This document shows, piece by piece, positions 20,712-34,375 of a DNA stretch of 64,000 nucleotides. Made by a program: the position numbers and the translations under genes. Below the pieces are notes generated by a model. The model did not search any database and was not told the origin of the DNA. It saw only the letters and a list, made by a program, of their open reading frames with translations. The stretch covers positions 64,700,779 to 64,764,778 of the forward strand of contig NC_090319.1 of the NCBI RefSeq assembly GCF_040869045.1, given 5' to 3'. This DNA comes from Eurosta solidaginis (Eukaryota > Arthropoda > Insecta > Diptera > Tephritidae). How positions within the stretch are numbered: the first letter of the stretch is position 1; every line of letters starts with the position of its first letter.

Positions 20712-23700
20712 GTCACGAAACCGAAAATTGTAAGTCCTTAAAGGAAAATAGATAGACCCACCATTAAGTATACCGAAATAATCAGGTTGAAGAGCTGAGT
20801 TGATTTAGCCATGTCCGTCTGTCCGTCTGTCTGTTTGTATGCAAACTAGTCCCTCAATTTTTGAGATATCTTGATAAAATTTGGTGAGCAGGTGTATTTG
20901 GGTGTCCGATTAGACATTTGTCGGAACCGACCGGATCGGACCACTATAGCATATATCCTCCATACAACCGATTTTTCAGAAAAAGAGGATTTTTGTAATA
21001 TCTTACCCAATTTAACAGATTGAAGCTTCAAACTTCACCATATACTTTCGTATATTGCACATATTGTTGCCTGAAAAAATTTATGAGATCGGTCGTATAT
21101 ATAGTATATATCCCCCACAACCGATTGTTCAGATAAGGAACTTTTCGTAATTACTGCCCTATTTTAAGAGCTAGAGGCTTCAAGTTTCAGCGAATGCTTA
21201 CGTATATAGCATATATTATTGTCTGAAAAAATCATAAAGATCGGTGGTATATATAGTATATATATGGTGGTATATATAGTATATATATAGTATATATATA
21301 TATATTTTCGCAAATTTTAGCCCCATTTTAACAGCTAGAAGCTTCAAATTTCACCGAATATTTACTTATATAGCATATATTGTTGTCTGAAAAAATCATA
21401 GAGATCGGTTGTATATATAGTATATATCTCATACAACCGATTGTTCAGATAAGAAACTTTTCGCAATTTCTACCCCATTTTAACAGCTATAAGCTTCAAA
21501 TTTCACCGATTGGTTACGTATATAGCATATATTGTTGTCTGAAAAAATCTGAGAGATCGGTTGTATATATAGTATATATCTCATACAACCGATTGTTCAG
21601 ATAAGAAACTTTTCGCAATTTCTACCCCATTTTAACAGCTATAAGCTTCAAATTTCACCAACTGCTTACGTGTATAGCATATATTGATGTCTGAAAAAAT
21701 CATTGAGATCGGTGGTATACATAGTATATATCTCATACAACCGATTGTTCAGATAAGAAACTTTGCGCAATTTCTGCCCCGTTTTAACAGCTAGAAGCTT
21801 CAAATTTCACAAAATGCTTTCGTATATAGCATATATTGTTGTCTGAAAAAATCATAGAGATCGGTGGTATATATATTATATACTTCATATAAACTGTCAT
21901 ATTGACCCCTTTTTTACGGCTAGAAGCTTCAAGATTCATCAAATTTCATCAAATAGTTACGTTTACGTCATATATTTTTGAAATACGTGATTCGTAGCCA
22001 TAGTTTTTACATGCAGACCACAAAAAACGTGAAGCTTTGCATCCTCACACAGATTACCTACCTATTTTTATACTTTCATGAAAATGAAATGGTATATTAA
22101 TTTCGTCACGAAACCGAAAATTGTAAGTCCTTAAAGGAAAATAGATAGACCCACCATTAAGTATACCGAAATAATCAGGTTGAAGAGCTGAGTTGATTTA
22201 GCCATGTCCGTCTGTCCGTCTGTCCGTCTGTCCGTCTGTCTGTTTGTATGCAAACTAGTCCCTCAATTTTTGAGATATCTTGATAAAATTTGGTGAGCAG
22301 GTGTATTTGGGTGTCCGATTAGACATTTGTCGGAACCGACCAGATCGGACCACTATAGCATATATCCTCCATACAACCGATTTTTCAGAAAAAGAGGATT
22401 TTTGTAATATCTTACCCAATTTAACAGATTGAAGCTTCAAACTTCACCATATACTTTCGTATATTGCACATATTGTTGCCTGAAAAAATTTATGAGATCG
22501 GTCGTATATATAGTATATATCCCCCACAACCGGTTGTTCAGATAAGGAACTTTTCGTAATTACTGCCCTATTTTAAGAGCTAGAGGCTTCAAATTTCAGC
22601 GAATGCTTACGTATATAGCATATATTATTGTCTGAAAAAATCATAAAGATCGGTGGTATATATAGTATATATATGGTGGTATATATAGTATATATATATA
22701 GTATATATATATATATTTTCGCAAATTTTAGCCCCATTTTAACAGCTAGAAGCTTCAAATTTCACCGAATATTTACTTATATAGCATATATTGTTGTCTG
22801 AAAAAATCATAGAGATCGGTTGTATATATAGTATATATCTCATACAACCGATTGTTCAGATAAGAAACTTTTCGCAATTTCTACCCCATTTTAACAGCTA
22901 TAAGCTTCAAATTTCACCGATTGGTTACGTATATAGCATATATTGTTGTCTGAAAAAATCAGAGAGATCGGTTGTATATATAGTATATATCTCATACAAC
23001 CGATTGTTCAGATAAGAAACTTTTCGCAATTTCTACCCCATTTTAACAGCTATAAGCTTCAAATTTCACCAACTGCTTACGTGTATAGCATATATTGATG
23101 TCTGAAAAAATCATTGAGATCGGTGGTATACATAGTATATATCTCATACAACCGATTGTTCAGATAAGAAACTTTGCGCAATTTCTGCCCCGTTTTAACA
23201 GTTAGAAGCTTCAAATTTCACAAAATGCTTTCGTATATAGCATATATTGTTGTCTGAAAAAATCATAGAGATCGGTGGTATATATATTATATACTTCATA
23301 TAAACTGTCATATTGACCCCTTTTTTACGGCTAGAAGCTTCAAGATTCATCAAATTTCATCAAATAGTTACGTTTACGTCATATATTTTTGAAATACGTG
23401 ATTCGTAGCCATAGTTTTTACATGCAGACCACAAAAAACGTGAAGCTTTGCATCCTCACACAGATTACCTACCTATTTTTATACCTTTCATAAAAATGAA
23501 ATGGTATATTAATTTCGTCACGAAACCGAAAATTGTAAGTCCTTGAAGGAAAATAGATAGACCCACCATTAAGTATACCGAAATAATCAGGTTGAAGAGC
23601 TGAGTTGATTTAGCCATGTCCGTCTGTCCGTCTGTCCGTCTGTCCGTCTGTCTGTTTGTATGCAAACTAGTCCCTCAATTTTTGAGATATCTTGATAAAA

Positions 23701-26613
23701 TTTGGTGAGCAGGTGTATTTGGGTGTCCGATTAGACATTTGTCGGAACCGACCGGATCGGACCACTATAGCATATATCCTCCATACAACCGATTTTTCAG
23801 AAAAAGAGGATTTTTGTAATATCTTACCCAATTTAACAGATTGAAGCTTCAAACTTCACCATATACTTTCGTATATTGCACATATTGTTGCCTGAAAAAA
23901 TTTATGAGATCGGTCGTATTTATTGTATATATCCCCCACAACCGATTGTTCAGATAAGGAACTTTTCGTAATTACTGCCCTATTTTAAGAGCTAGAGGCT
24001 TCAAATTTCAGCGAATGCTTACGTATATAGCATATATTATTGTCTGAAAAAATCATAAAGATCGGTGGTATATATAGTATATATATGGTGGTATATATAG
24101 TATATATATATAGTATATATATATATATTTTCGCAAATTTTAGCCCCATTTTAACAGCTAGAAGCTTCAAATTTCACCGAATATTTACTTATATAGCATG
24201 TATTGTTGTCTGAAAAAATCATAGAGATCGGTTGTATATATAGTATATATCTCATACAACCGATTGTTCAGATAAGAAACTTTTCGCAATTTCTACCCCA
24301 TTTTAACAGCTATAAGCTTCAAATTTCACCGATTGGTTACGTATATAGCATATATTGTTGTCTGAAAAAATCAGAGAGATCGGTTGTATATATAGTATAT
24401 ATCTCATACAACCGATTGTTCAGATAAGAAACTTTTCGCAATTTCTACCCCATTTTAACAGCTATAAGCTTCAAATTTCACCAACTGCTTACGTGTATAG
24501 CATATATTGATGTCTGAAAAAATCATTGAGATCGGTGGTATACATAGTATATATCTCATACAACCGATTGTTCAGATAAGAAACTTTGCGCAATTTCTGC
24601 CCCGTTTTAACAGTTAGAAGCTTCAAATTTCACAAAATGCTTTCGTATATAGCATATATTGTTGTCTGAAAAAATCATAGAGATCGGTGGTATATATATT
24701 ATATACTTCATATAAACTATCATATTGACCCCTTTTTTACGGCTAGAAGCTTCAAGATTCATCAAATTTCATTAAATAGTTACGTTTACGTCATATATTT
24801 TTGAAATACGTGATTCGTAGCCATAGTTTTTACATGCAGACCACAAAAAACGTGAAGCTTTGCATCCTCACACAGATTACCTACCTATTTTTATAACTTT
24901 CATGAAAATGAAATGGTATATTAATTTCGTCACGAAACCGAAAATTGTAAGTCCTTAAAGGAAAATAGATAGACCCACCATTAAGTATACCGAAATAATC
25001 AGGTTGAAGAGCTGAGTTGATTTAGCCATGTCCGTCTGTCCGTCTGTCCGTCTGTCTGTTTGTATGCAAACTAGTCCCTCAATTTTTGAGATATCTTGAT
25101 AAAATTTGGTGAGCAGGTGTATTTGGGTGTCCGATTAGACATTTGTCGGAACCGACCGGATCGGACCACTATAGCATATATCCTCCATACAACCGATTTT
25201 TCAGAAAAAGAGGATTTTTGTAATATCTTACCCAATTTAACAGATTGAAGCTTCAAACTTCACCATATACTTTCGTATATTGCACATATTGTTGCCTGAA
25301 AAAATTTATGAGATCGGTCGTATATATAGTATATATCCCCCACAACCGATTGTTCAGATAAGGAACTTTTCGTAATTACTGCCCTATTTTAAGGGCTAGA
25401 GGCTTCAAATTTCAGCGAATGCTTACGTATATAGCATATATTATTGTCTGAAAAAATCATAAAGATCGGTGGTATATATAGTATATATATGGTGGTATAT
25501 ATAGTATATATATATAATATATATATATATATATTTTCGCAAATTTTAGCCCCATTTTAACAGATTGAAGCTTCAAACTTCACCATATACTTTCGTATAT
25601 TGCACATACTGTTGCCTGAAAAAATTTATGAGATCGGTCGTATTTATAGTATATATCCCCCACAACCGATTGTTCAGATAAGGAACTTTTCGTAATTACT
25701 GCCCTATTTTAAGAGCTAGAGGCTTCAAATTTCAGCGAATGGTTACGTATATAACATATATTATTGTCTGAAAAAATCATAAAGATCGGTGGTATATATA
25801 GTATATATATGGTGGTATATATAGTATATATATATAGTATATATATATATATTTTCGCAAATTTTAGCCCCATTTTAACAGCTAGAAGCTTCAAATTTCA
25901 CCGAATATTTACTTATATAGCATATATTGTTGTCTGAAAAAATCATAGAGATCGGTTGTATATATAGTATATATCTCATACAACCGATTGTTCAGATAAG
26001 AAACTTTTCGCAATTTCTACCCCATTTTAACAGCTATAAGCTTCAAATTTCACCGATTGGTTACGTATATAGCATATATTGTTGTCTGAAAAAATCAGAG
26101 AGATCGGTTGTATATATAGTATATATCTCATACAACCGATTGTTCAGATAAGAAACTTTTCGCAATTTCTACCCCATTTTAACAGCTATAAGCTTCAAAT
26201 TTCACCAACTGCTTACGTGTATAGCATATATTGATGTCTGAAAAAATCATTGAGATCGGTGGTATACATAGTATATATCTCATACAACCGATTGTTCAGA
26301 TAAGAAACTTTGCGCAATTTCTGCCCCGTTTTAACAGTTAGAAGCTTCAAATTTCACAAAATGCTTTCGTATATAGCATATATTGTTGTCTGAAAAAATC
26401 ATAGAGATCGGTGGTATATATATTATATACTTCATATAAAATGTCATATTGACCCCTTTTTTAGGGCTAGAAGCTTCAAGATTCATCAAATTTCATCAAA
26501 TAGTTACGTTTACGTCATATATTTTTGAAATACGTGATTCGTAGCCATAGTTTTTACATGCAGACCACAAAAAACGTGAAGCTTTGCATCCTCACACAGA
26601 TTACCTGCCTATT

Positions 26614-27414
26614 TTTTATTTTATATTTATCTTAAAAATCGTTTAGATATGTTCAAATTTCACCAAATGCTTACGTGTATAGCATATATTGTTGTCTGAG
26701 AAAATCATAGATACCGGTGGTATATATAGTATATATCCCATACAACCGATTGTTCAGATAAGAAACCTTGCGCAATTTCTTCCCCATTTTAACAGTTATA
26801 AGCTTCAAATTTCACCGATTGCTTACGTATATAGTATGTATTGTTGTGTCAAAAAATCATAGAGATCGGTGATATATATAATATATATATGATGGTATAT
26901 ATAGTATATATATATAGTATATATATATAGTATATATATATAGTATATATATATTTTTTTACGATTTCGGCCCCATTTTAACAGCTAGAAGCTTCAAATT
27001 TCACCAACTGCTTACGTGTATAGCATATATTGATGTCTGAAAAAATCATTGAGATCGGTGGTATACATAGTATATATCTCATACAACCGATTGTTCAGAT
27101 AAGAAACTTTGCGCAATTTCTGCCCCGTTTTAACAGTTAGAAGCTTCAAATTTCACAAAATGCTTTCGTATATAGCATATATTGTTGTCTGAAAAAATCA
27201 TAGAGATCGGCGGTATATATATTATATACTTCATATAAAATGTCATTTTGACCCCTTTTTTACGGATAGAATCTTCAAAATTCATCAAATTTCATCAAAT
27301 AGTTACGTTTACGTCATATATTTTTGAAATACGTGATTCGTAGCCATAGTTTTTACATGCAGACCACAAAAAACCTGAAACTTTGCATCCTCACACGAAG
27401 TACCTACCTGTTTT
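26614..27414 (+). repeat. Terminal, diverged module of family B array
   Basis: Starts with TTTTTATTTTATATTTATCT, lacks the 5' subterminal repeat and GTCY block, and goes straight into central repeats (TTCACCAAATGCTTACG onward). It ends GAAGTACCTACCTG before the nested family A element. The equivalent stretch, with the same idiosyncratic order, is at 46764-47526. Confidence 0.75.
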
Positions 27415-28759
27415 TATACTCAGTTGAGCAGAGCTCACAGAGTATATTAAGTTTGATTGGATAACGGTTGGTTGTACATATATAAAGGAATCGAGATAGA
27501 TATAGACTTCCATATATCAAAACGGACCGTCCGTCCGTTAACACGATAACTTGAGTAAATTTTGAGGTATCTTGATGAAATTTGGTATGTAGGTTCCTGA
27601 GCACTCATCTCAGATCGCTATTTAAAATGAACGATATCGGACTATAACCACGCCCACTTTTTCGATATCGAAAATTTCGAAAAACCGAAAAAGTGCGATA
27701 ATTCATTACAAAATACAGATAAAGCGACGAAACTTGGTGGATGGGTTGACGTTATGACGCAGAATAGAAAACTAGTAAGATTTTGGACAATGGGCGTGGC
27801 ACCGCCCACTTTTACAAGAAGGTAATTTAAAAGTTTTGCAAGCTGTAATTTGGCAGTCGTTGAAGATATCATGATGGAATTTGGCAGGAACGTTACTACT
27901 ATTACTATATATTTGCTAAATAAAAATTAGCAAAATTGGATTAAGAACACGCCCACTTTTTAAAAAAAAATTTTTTTTAATTCAAATTTTAACAAAAAAT
28001 TTAATATCTTTACTGTATATAAGTAAATTAAGTCAAAATTCAACTCCAGTAATGATATGATGCAACAAAATACAAAAATAAAAGAAAATTTCAAAATGGG
28101 CGTGGCTCCGCCCATTTTCATTTAGTTTGTCTAGAATACTTTTATTGCCATAATTCGAACAAAAATTTACCAATCCTTCTCAAATTTGGTAGGAGCATAG
28201 ATTCTATGACGTGAACTGTTCTCTATGAAAATGGGCGAAATCGGTGGAAGCCACACCCAGTTTTTATACACAGTCCACCGTCTGTCCTTCCGCTCGGCCG
28301 TTAACACAATAACTTGAGCAAAATCCGATATATCTTTACTAAACTAAGCCCACTTACTTATATGAACTCCCTTTATCTTGGTATAAAAAATTGCCGAAAT
28401 CCGACCATAACCACGCCCACTTTATCGATATCGAAAATTACGAAAAATGAAAAAAATGCCATAATTCTATACCAAATACGAAAAAAGGGATGAAACATGG
28501 TAACTGGATTGGTTTATTGACGCAAAATATAACTTTGGAAAAAACTTTGTAAAATGGGTGTGACACCTACCATATTAAGTAGAAGAAAATGAAAAAGTTC
28601 TACAAGGCGAAATCAACAGCCCTTGGAATCTTGGCAGGATACTGTTAGTGGTATTGCATATATAAATAAATTTGCAGTACCCGACAGATGATTTTCTGGA
28701 TCACCTGGTCCACATTTTGGTCGATACCGCGAGAACGCCTTCACATATACATCTAAGGG

Positions 28760-31610
28760 CCACTCGCTTTTAAAACCCTCATTAATACCTTTAATTTGAT
28801 ATCCATATCGTACAAACACATACTAAAGTCACCCCTGTCCCACCCTAATGGCGATATCTCGAAAAGGCGTCCACCTATAGACCTAATGCCCACTCCCTCT
28901 TAAAATGCTCAGTAACACCTTTCGTTTGATACCCATATCGTACAAACATTCTAGAGTCACCCCGGGCCCACCCTAATGGCGATATCTCGAAAAGACGTCC
29001 ACCTATAGACCTAATGCCTACTCCCTCTTAAAATGCTCAGTAACACCTTTCGTTTGATACCCATATCGTACAAACATTCTAGAGTCACACCTGGCCCACC
29101 CTAATGGCGATATCGCGAAAAGGCGTCCACCTATAGACCTAATTCGCACTCCCTCTTAAAATGCTGAGTAACACCTTTCGTTTGATACCCATATCGTACA
29201 AACATTATAGAGTCACCCTTGGTCCACCTTTATGGCGATATCTCCCTTTTAAAACACTCATTACCACCTTTCATTTGATACCCATATCGTACAAACACAT
29301 TCTAGAGTCACCCTGGCCCACCCTAATGGCGATGTCTCGAAAAGGCGTCCACCTATAGACCTAATGCCCACTCCCTCTTAAAATGCTCAGTAACACCTTT
29401 CGTTTGATACCCATATCGTACAAACATTCTAGAGTCACCCCTGGCCCACCCTAATGGCGATATCTCGAAAGGGCGTCCACCTATAGACCTAATGACCACT
29501 CCCTCTTAAAATGCTCAGTAACACCTTTCATTTGATACCCATATCGTACAAACTCATTCTAGAGTCACCCTTGGGCCACCCTAATGGCGATATCTCGAAA
29601 AGGCGTCCACCTATAGACCTAATGCCCACTCCCGTTTAAAATGCTCAGTAACACCTTTCGTTTGATACCCATATCGTACAAACATTCTAGAGTCACCCCT
29701 GGCCCACCCTAATGGCGATATCTCGAAAGGGCGTCCACCTATAGACCTAGTGCCCACTCCCTCTTAAAATGCTCAGTAATACCTTTCGTTTGATGCCCAT
29801 ATCGTACAAACACATTCTAGAGTCACCCCTGGCCCACCCTAATGACGATATCTCGAAACGGCGTCCATCTATAGACCTCATGCCCACTCCCTCTTAAAAT
29901 GCTCAGTAACACCTTTCGTTTGATACCCATATCGTACAAACATTCTAGAGTCACCCTTGGTCCACCTTTATGGCGATATCTCGAAAAGGCGTTCACCTAT
30001 AGAACTAAGGATTACTCCCTTTTAAAATACTTATTGCCATCTTTCATTTGATACCCATATCATACAAACACATTCTAGAGTCACCCCTGGCCCACCCTAA
30101 AGGCGTCCACCTATAGACCTAATGCCCACTCCCTCTTAAAATGCTCAGTAACACTTCGTTTGATACCCATATCGTACAAACATTCTAGAGTCACCCCAGG
30201 CCCACCCTAATGGCGATATCTCGAAAAGGCGTCCACCTATATTCCTAATTCCCACTCCCTCTTAAAATGCTCAGTAACACCTTTCGTTTGATACCCATAT
30301 CGTACAAACATTCTAGAGTCACCCTTGGTCCACCTTTATGGCGATATCTCGAAAAGGCGTCCACCTATAGACCTAATGCCCACTCCCTCTTAAAATGCTC
30401 AGTAACACCTTTCGTTTGATACCCATATCGTACAAACATTCTAGAGTCACCCCTGGCCCACCCTAATGGCGATATCTCGAGAGGGCGTCCTCCTATAGAC
30501 CTAGTGCCCACTCCCTCTTAAAATGCTCAGTAACACCTTTCGTTTGATGCCCATATCGTACAAACACATTCTAGAGTCACCCCTGGCCCACCCTAATGAC
30601 GATATCTCGAAAAGGCGTCCACTTATAGACCTCATGCCCACTCCCTCTTAAAATGCTCAGTAACACCTTTCGATTGATACCCATATCGTACAAACATTCT
30701 AGAGTCACCCTTGGTCCACCTTTATGGCGATATCTCGAAAAGGCGTCCACCTATAGAACTAAGGATTACTCCCTTTTAAAATACTCATTACCATCTTTCA
30801 TTTGATACCCATATCATACAAACACATTCTAGAGTCACCCCTGGCCCACCCTAATGGCGACATTTCGAAAAGGCGTCCACCTATAGACCTAATGCCCACT
30901 CCCTCTTAAAATGCTCAGTAACACTTTTCGTTTGATACCCATATTGTACCAACGCATTTTAGAGTCACCCCTGGCCCACCCTAATGGCGATATCTCGAAA
31001 AGACGTCCACCTATAGACCTAATGCCCACTCCCTCTTAAAATGCTCAGTAACACCTTTCATTTGATTCCCATATCGTACAAACACATTTTAGAGACACCC
31101 CTGGTCCACCTTTATGGCGATATTTCGAAACGGCGTGCACCTATGGAACTAAGGATCACTCCTTTTCAAAATACTCATTAACAGCTTTCATTTGATACCC
31201 ATATCGTACAAACATATTCTAGAGTCACCCCTGGTCCACCTTTATGGCGATTTCTCGAAAAGGCGTTCACCTATAGAACTAAAGCCCATTCCCTTTTAAA
31301 ATACTCATTACCACCTTTCATTTGATACCCATATCGTACAAACACATTCTAGAGTCACCCCTGGTCCACCTTAATGGGGACATCTCGAAAAGGCGTCCAC
31401 CGATAGACCTAAGGCCCACTCCCTCTTAAAATGCTCAGTAACACCTTTCATTTGATACCCATATCGTACAAACAAATTCTAGAGTCAGCCCTGGTCCACC
31501 TTTATGGCGATATCCCTAAATGGCGTCCATCCATAGAACTATGGCCTACTCTCTCTTAAAATACTCTTTAATACCTTTCATTTGATACACATGTCATACA
31601 ACCACATTCC
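28760..31610 (+). repeat. Expanded about 128-131-bp tandem repeats of family A copy A3
   Basis: About 22 units with anchors AGTAACACCTTTCG at 28911, 29039 and 29167 (128 bp apart). It is the complement of the array at 1-1290. Unit variants with ACAAACATTC and with ACAAACACATTC account for the 128 to 131-bp difference. Blocks of several units recur in the same order (for example 29700-30060 and 30440-30830), showing multi-unit duplication. Confidence 0.85.
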
Positions 31611-31671
31611 AGGGTTACCCCAGGTTCATTTTCCTTATTTGGTCTCCATAGCTCTCAACTGAGTATGTAAT

Positions 31672-31689
31672 GTTCGGTTGCACCCGAAC
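31672..31689 (+). other. 3' hairpin of family A
   Basis: GTTCGG-TTGCAC-CCGAAC: a 6-bp stem (with a G/C match throughout) near the 3' end, the Helitron/Helentron-type terminator. Also seen at 53138-53155 and 63749-63766 in the opposite orientation. Confidence 0.8.
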
Positions 31690-31844
31690 TTAGTCTTCCT
31701 TACTTGTTTATTTTATATTTATCTTAAAAATCGTTAAGGTATGTAGATCTGTTCACTATATATTTCTTATCTTATACATCCGATTATTCGGAGATTACGA
31801 ACAGGATAAGATTATTGTTCAGCCCCATTCATGAAAGGTATGAA

Positions 31845-31865
31845 GTCTTCGGCACAGCCGAAGAC
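31845..31865 (+). other. 3' hairpin of family B (B1)
   Basis: Nine-base complementary arms GTCTTCGGC and GCCGAAGAC around ACA, 19 bp before the element end. The identical structure is at 47666-47686 in B2. Confidence 0.85.
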
Positions 31866-31884
31866 AGTCCCGTTCTTACTAGTT

Positions 31885-32218
31885 TTTGTTTATTTTTGAG
31901 TTTAAACATTTTAATACTAATTAGATTTTTCTTATTTGAAGTTATTCAAAAATTTTTAAGTTAACACGAAAACTCAATTAAGAATTATTTTAAAAATTAA
32001 AGTAAAGAGTACAAAGTAGTTAACACTATAATGGATATGGAAGAATTCTGTCTTTTTCTTCATAACACGAAGAAGATCATAGAGGCAATCATAAAAGCAA
32101 TGAAGTCATCACCGATCATACTGAATGCAGAACTCAAACATGTTGAGCAATAAGTTTGTTTAACAAGAATGATTTACATGAAAATTTCACTTTGAAAATT
32201 TTATGATTCCTGTGAATC

Positions 32219-32249
<31 letters not shown>

Positions 32250-34364
32250 TGTTGCGATGTGTAATTTATGACTTTCGCGGTTTGTTTTCTTTTTTTTGGC
32301 ACGCTCTCAAAAGTTTGTCTTTACCACTGCCTATCAATGAGCAAAAAATAACAATATTTATCGGTGAGATAATGTTTTGAAAAATAACATTTTGACTAAC
32401 AACAAACAACTTGTCAACATGTACATCGCACTCATACATCTATGTATTTACGTACATACATATCTACATATTTTTAACTAAATCAGAAACGAACGGATGT
32501 TTTTGCACATATGTATGTACATAGCGCACACCTAGATCAATAGAGAGATAACTTAAAAACCTAAAATTTTGAAGTTAAGCATACCTCTCGGTTTCTCGAT
32601 TCAATACCTACGGAACTAATCAGCCTGAAAAGGCATTGTAAAAAATAAAAATAGCATTGGCGCATACCCTTTTTCGCCTTTTCTGATGTTTTAAATTTTT
32701 TGGGTGGATCGCTGTTTGAATGTATGTAGGTGTGCGATATAAACACTTTGGCTGATATACTTAAGCACATCAGTAAATATTTACCAAACAATTTTCTAAA
32801 CTTGATGTACGTCATAAATACATACGTATGTATTCATGTGAGTATATATATATGAATTTTTTACTGGCCAGATTTATGCATAAGTACATATGTACGTACA
32901 AACGTGAACACTAAAATAGCAGCAAAACTAATCAACAAATTTTCTCTTTTTAATAAAAAAACTTTAAAGAATTGTATCACTAAAAAGTGCGAAAAGTTTT
33001 TGAGTATATCGAAAAATTAAATCTTAGGAAACTCGAATCTTAGTTAGAAAAAATTTAAACCCTTTGTATGGAAATAAATTTAAAGCACCACCAATTTAGT
33101 GACACTTAAAACTTTTACTTTGGTTGATCAAAATGAAGTCGACTGCAAAACTGCATACTCAAAAAGTTTCGTAAATTTCTAACTCAAAATTTTAAAATAT
33201 TTATGGATATACCGGGTTCGATAGCTATAGGCCGATAAAAACAAAAGCAATTGTTATTTATGGAGATTTTTAAAGAATTTCGAAGAATTTTCGAACTTTA
33301 TTGGAAACGTATTCGGAATTTGTAAACATAGCTTTTATTATACAATTATTCAATTTAGTTTCTTAAGTTGATTTTAATTAACAAAAACAAAAAAAGAGGT
33401 GAAAAGAACTAATACAATCTGCTGATATTTTTTGGTATTCGCAGGTGTGTTTGTTTGTAGTACTTGTGTCTAAATTTTTACCTCTGAAAACTCGAAAGCT
33501 ACATCAAAAGCAAATACAAAAAACTTTTTCAAATATTTTATTCTTTAAATAATTTTCATAAAATAATGAAAAAGCCCAAAGGAATTTTACAATAAAAACT
33601 GTGTTAAACAATTTAGAAAAGAAATTCAAAACGAAAATTCGATGTTTTTTAAATCAGAGAGTTAATGAAGTAATTAGTCAGGTTTTCTACATTAGAGCGT
33701 TTATTAATCTCTCGTGCAAACTAAAAAATGTTAGTTACTTAATTGTAAAAATTTATTCAGCTTTGCTTAGCTCGGATAAGGATTTTATTTGGAATGTAAC
33801 GAACGACAAAAATATTTAATTATTTAATATGCAAAATTTGACTTCTGCAGCATTTGCAGCAAAAGATATAAAAGGTTTTAGATAAATAAGCACATGTTTG
33901 GTTAGGCGCAATATTTAGGAATAATAACAAGAGCATAAGCTCTTAGTAGGAAAACAATTTGGGTTTCTTTCAAAAATGTATGTACATATGTGTATGTATA
34001 TATGTATGGTGTTCGAAAGTAAAAGCGTCATCACTTTTCAAAAACTAGACGACTAACAAAGAAAGCAAAAAAGTCAACAACTTGTTTTTAACACTAAATT
34101 TCAGAGTTTTTCATAATTTCTTCGAAAAACCCCGTTCTAGGAATTTTAGTTGAAAAAAAAAACACCTAAAGTATATTGAATTTCTTTTAGAGAAATAACG
34201 ACTGGGAATTGGCCAAAATAATTTTTTTTCAGTGATCCATCCATAAGCAACAAGTGATTTGGTTTTTTTTTTTTTTTTTCGATCCACAAAATGGTTGAAC
34301 CTTTGGTAAAACAGAACAGTTTTCAGCCCTATAACAAGCCTACTTTTTCTAAATTTAATCACAA
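31885..34364. other. AT-rich intronic interval, nothing recognised
   Basis: Intron 4 between family B and the RTE-type fragment. Contains an A run followed by (TA)n near 32221-32250 and several ACATACATATGTA-like words. Open frames are short and not conserved-looking. Confidence 0.5.
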
Positions 34365-34375
34365 TATATCGGCGT

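Larger units (their letters stand above)
14738..26613 (+). repeat. Head-to-tail array of five family B modules
   Basis: Module starts (TTTTATACCTTTCATGAAAA or close variants) lie near 14738, 16138, 22067, 23477 and 24889. Each module runs: subterminal repeat, about 130 bp with TAGATAGACCCACCATTAAG, GTCY repeat, core with GAGATATCTTGATAAAATTTGG, about 152-bp central repeats, then a terminal stretch ending CACACAGATTACCTACCTAT. Lengths are about 1400, 1397 (copia removed), 1410, 1412 and 1725 bp. Module 5 carries an internal duplication of about 320 bp (from 25561). Only the end of the array has a 3' hairpin. Confidence 0.85.
27415..31707 (+). mobile_element. Family A Helentron-like element, complete copy A3, nested in family B
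   Basis: 5' end ATACTCAGTTGAG (27416-27428), its inverted partner CTCAACTGAGTAT (31654-31666), then hairpin GTTCGGTTGCACCCGAAC (31672-31689) and terminal TTAGTCTTCCTTACTTG. It sits in a T run of the family B tail; the empty counterpart is CCTG-TTTTTT-ATTTTAT at 47521-47535. No target duplication is apparent. This matches Helentron insertion between T residues. Non-coding; about 4.3 kb because of about 22 central repeats. Confidence 0.85.
14738..31884 (+). mobile_element. Family B Helentron-like composite B1 (with nested copia and family A)
   Basis: Begins TATACC(T)GTCATGAAAATG (5' subterminal repeat) and ends with TTCATGAAAGGTAT (31828-31841), hairpin GTCTTCGGCACAGCCGAAGAC without 20-base overrun (31845-31865), then CCCGTTCTTACTAGT. 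The 14-bp subterminal inverted repeat, the 3' hairpin, the GTCY microsatellite, the TA-rich stretches and the lack of target duplication fit DINE-1-type Helentron derivatives (HINEs). Five 5' modules stand head to tail. After subtracting copia (4.5 kb) and family A (4.3 kb), the B element itself is about 8.3 kb. It encodes nothing recognisable. Confidence 0.8.

Noticed and set aside
14918..26151. Sets of identical 61- and 74-codon open frames repeated through the family B arrays
   Set aside because: They recur because the DNA module recurs; they overlap the microsatellite and TA-rich parts, lie on both strands and show no domain or coding constraint.
28760..31610. CRISPR-like regular repeat array
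   Set aside because: Unit of about 130 bp has no unique spacers, lies in a eukaryotic transposon and belongs to its central tandem repeats.
32561..32815. 84-codon minus-strand frame in CycG intron 4
   Set aside because: No family resemblance, no splice support, AT-rich codon use as in flanking sequence.
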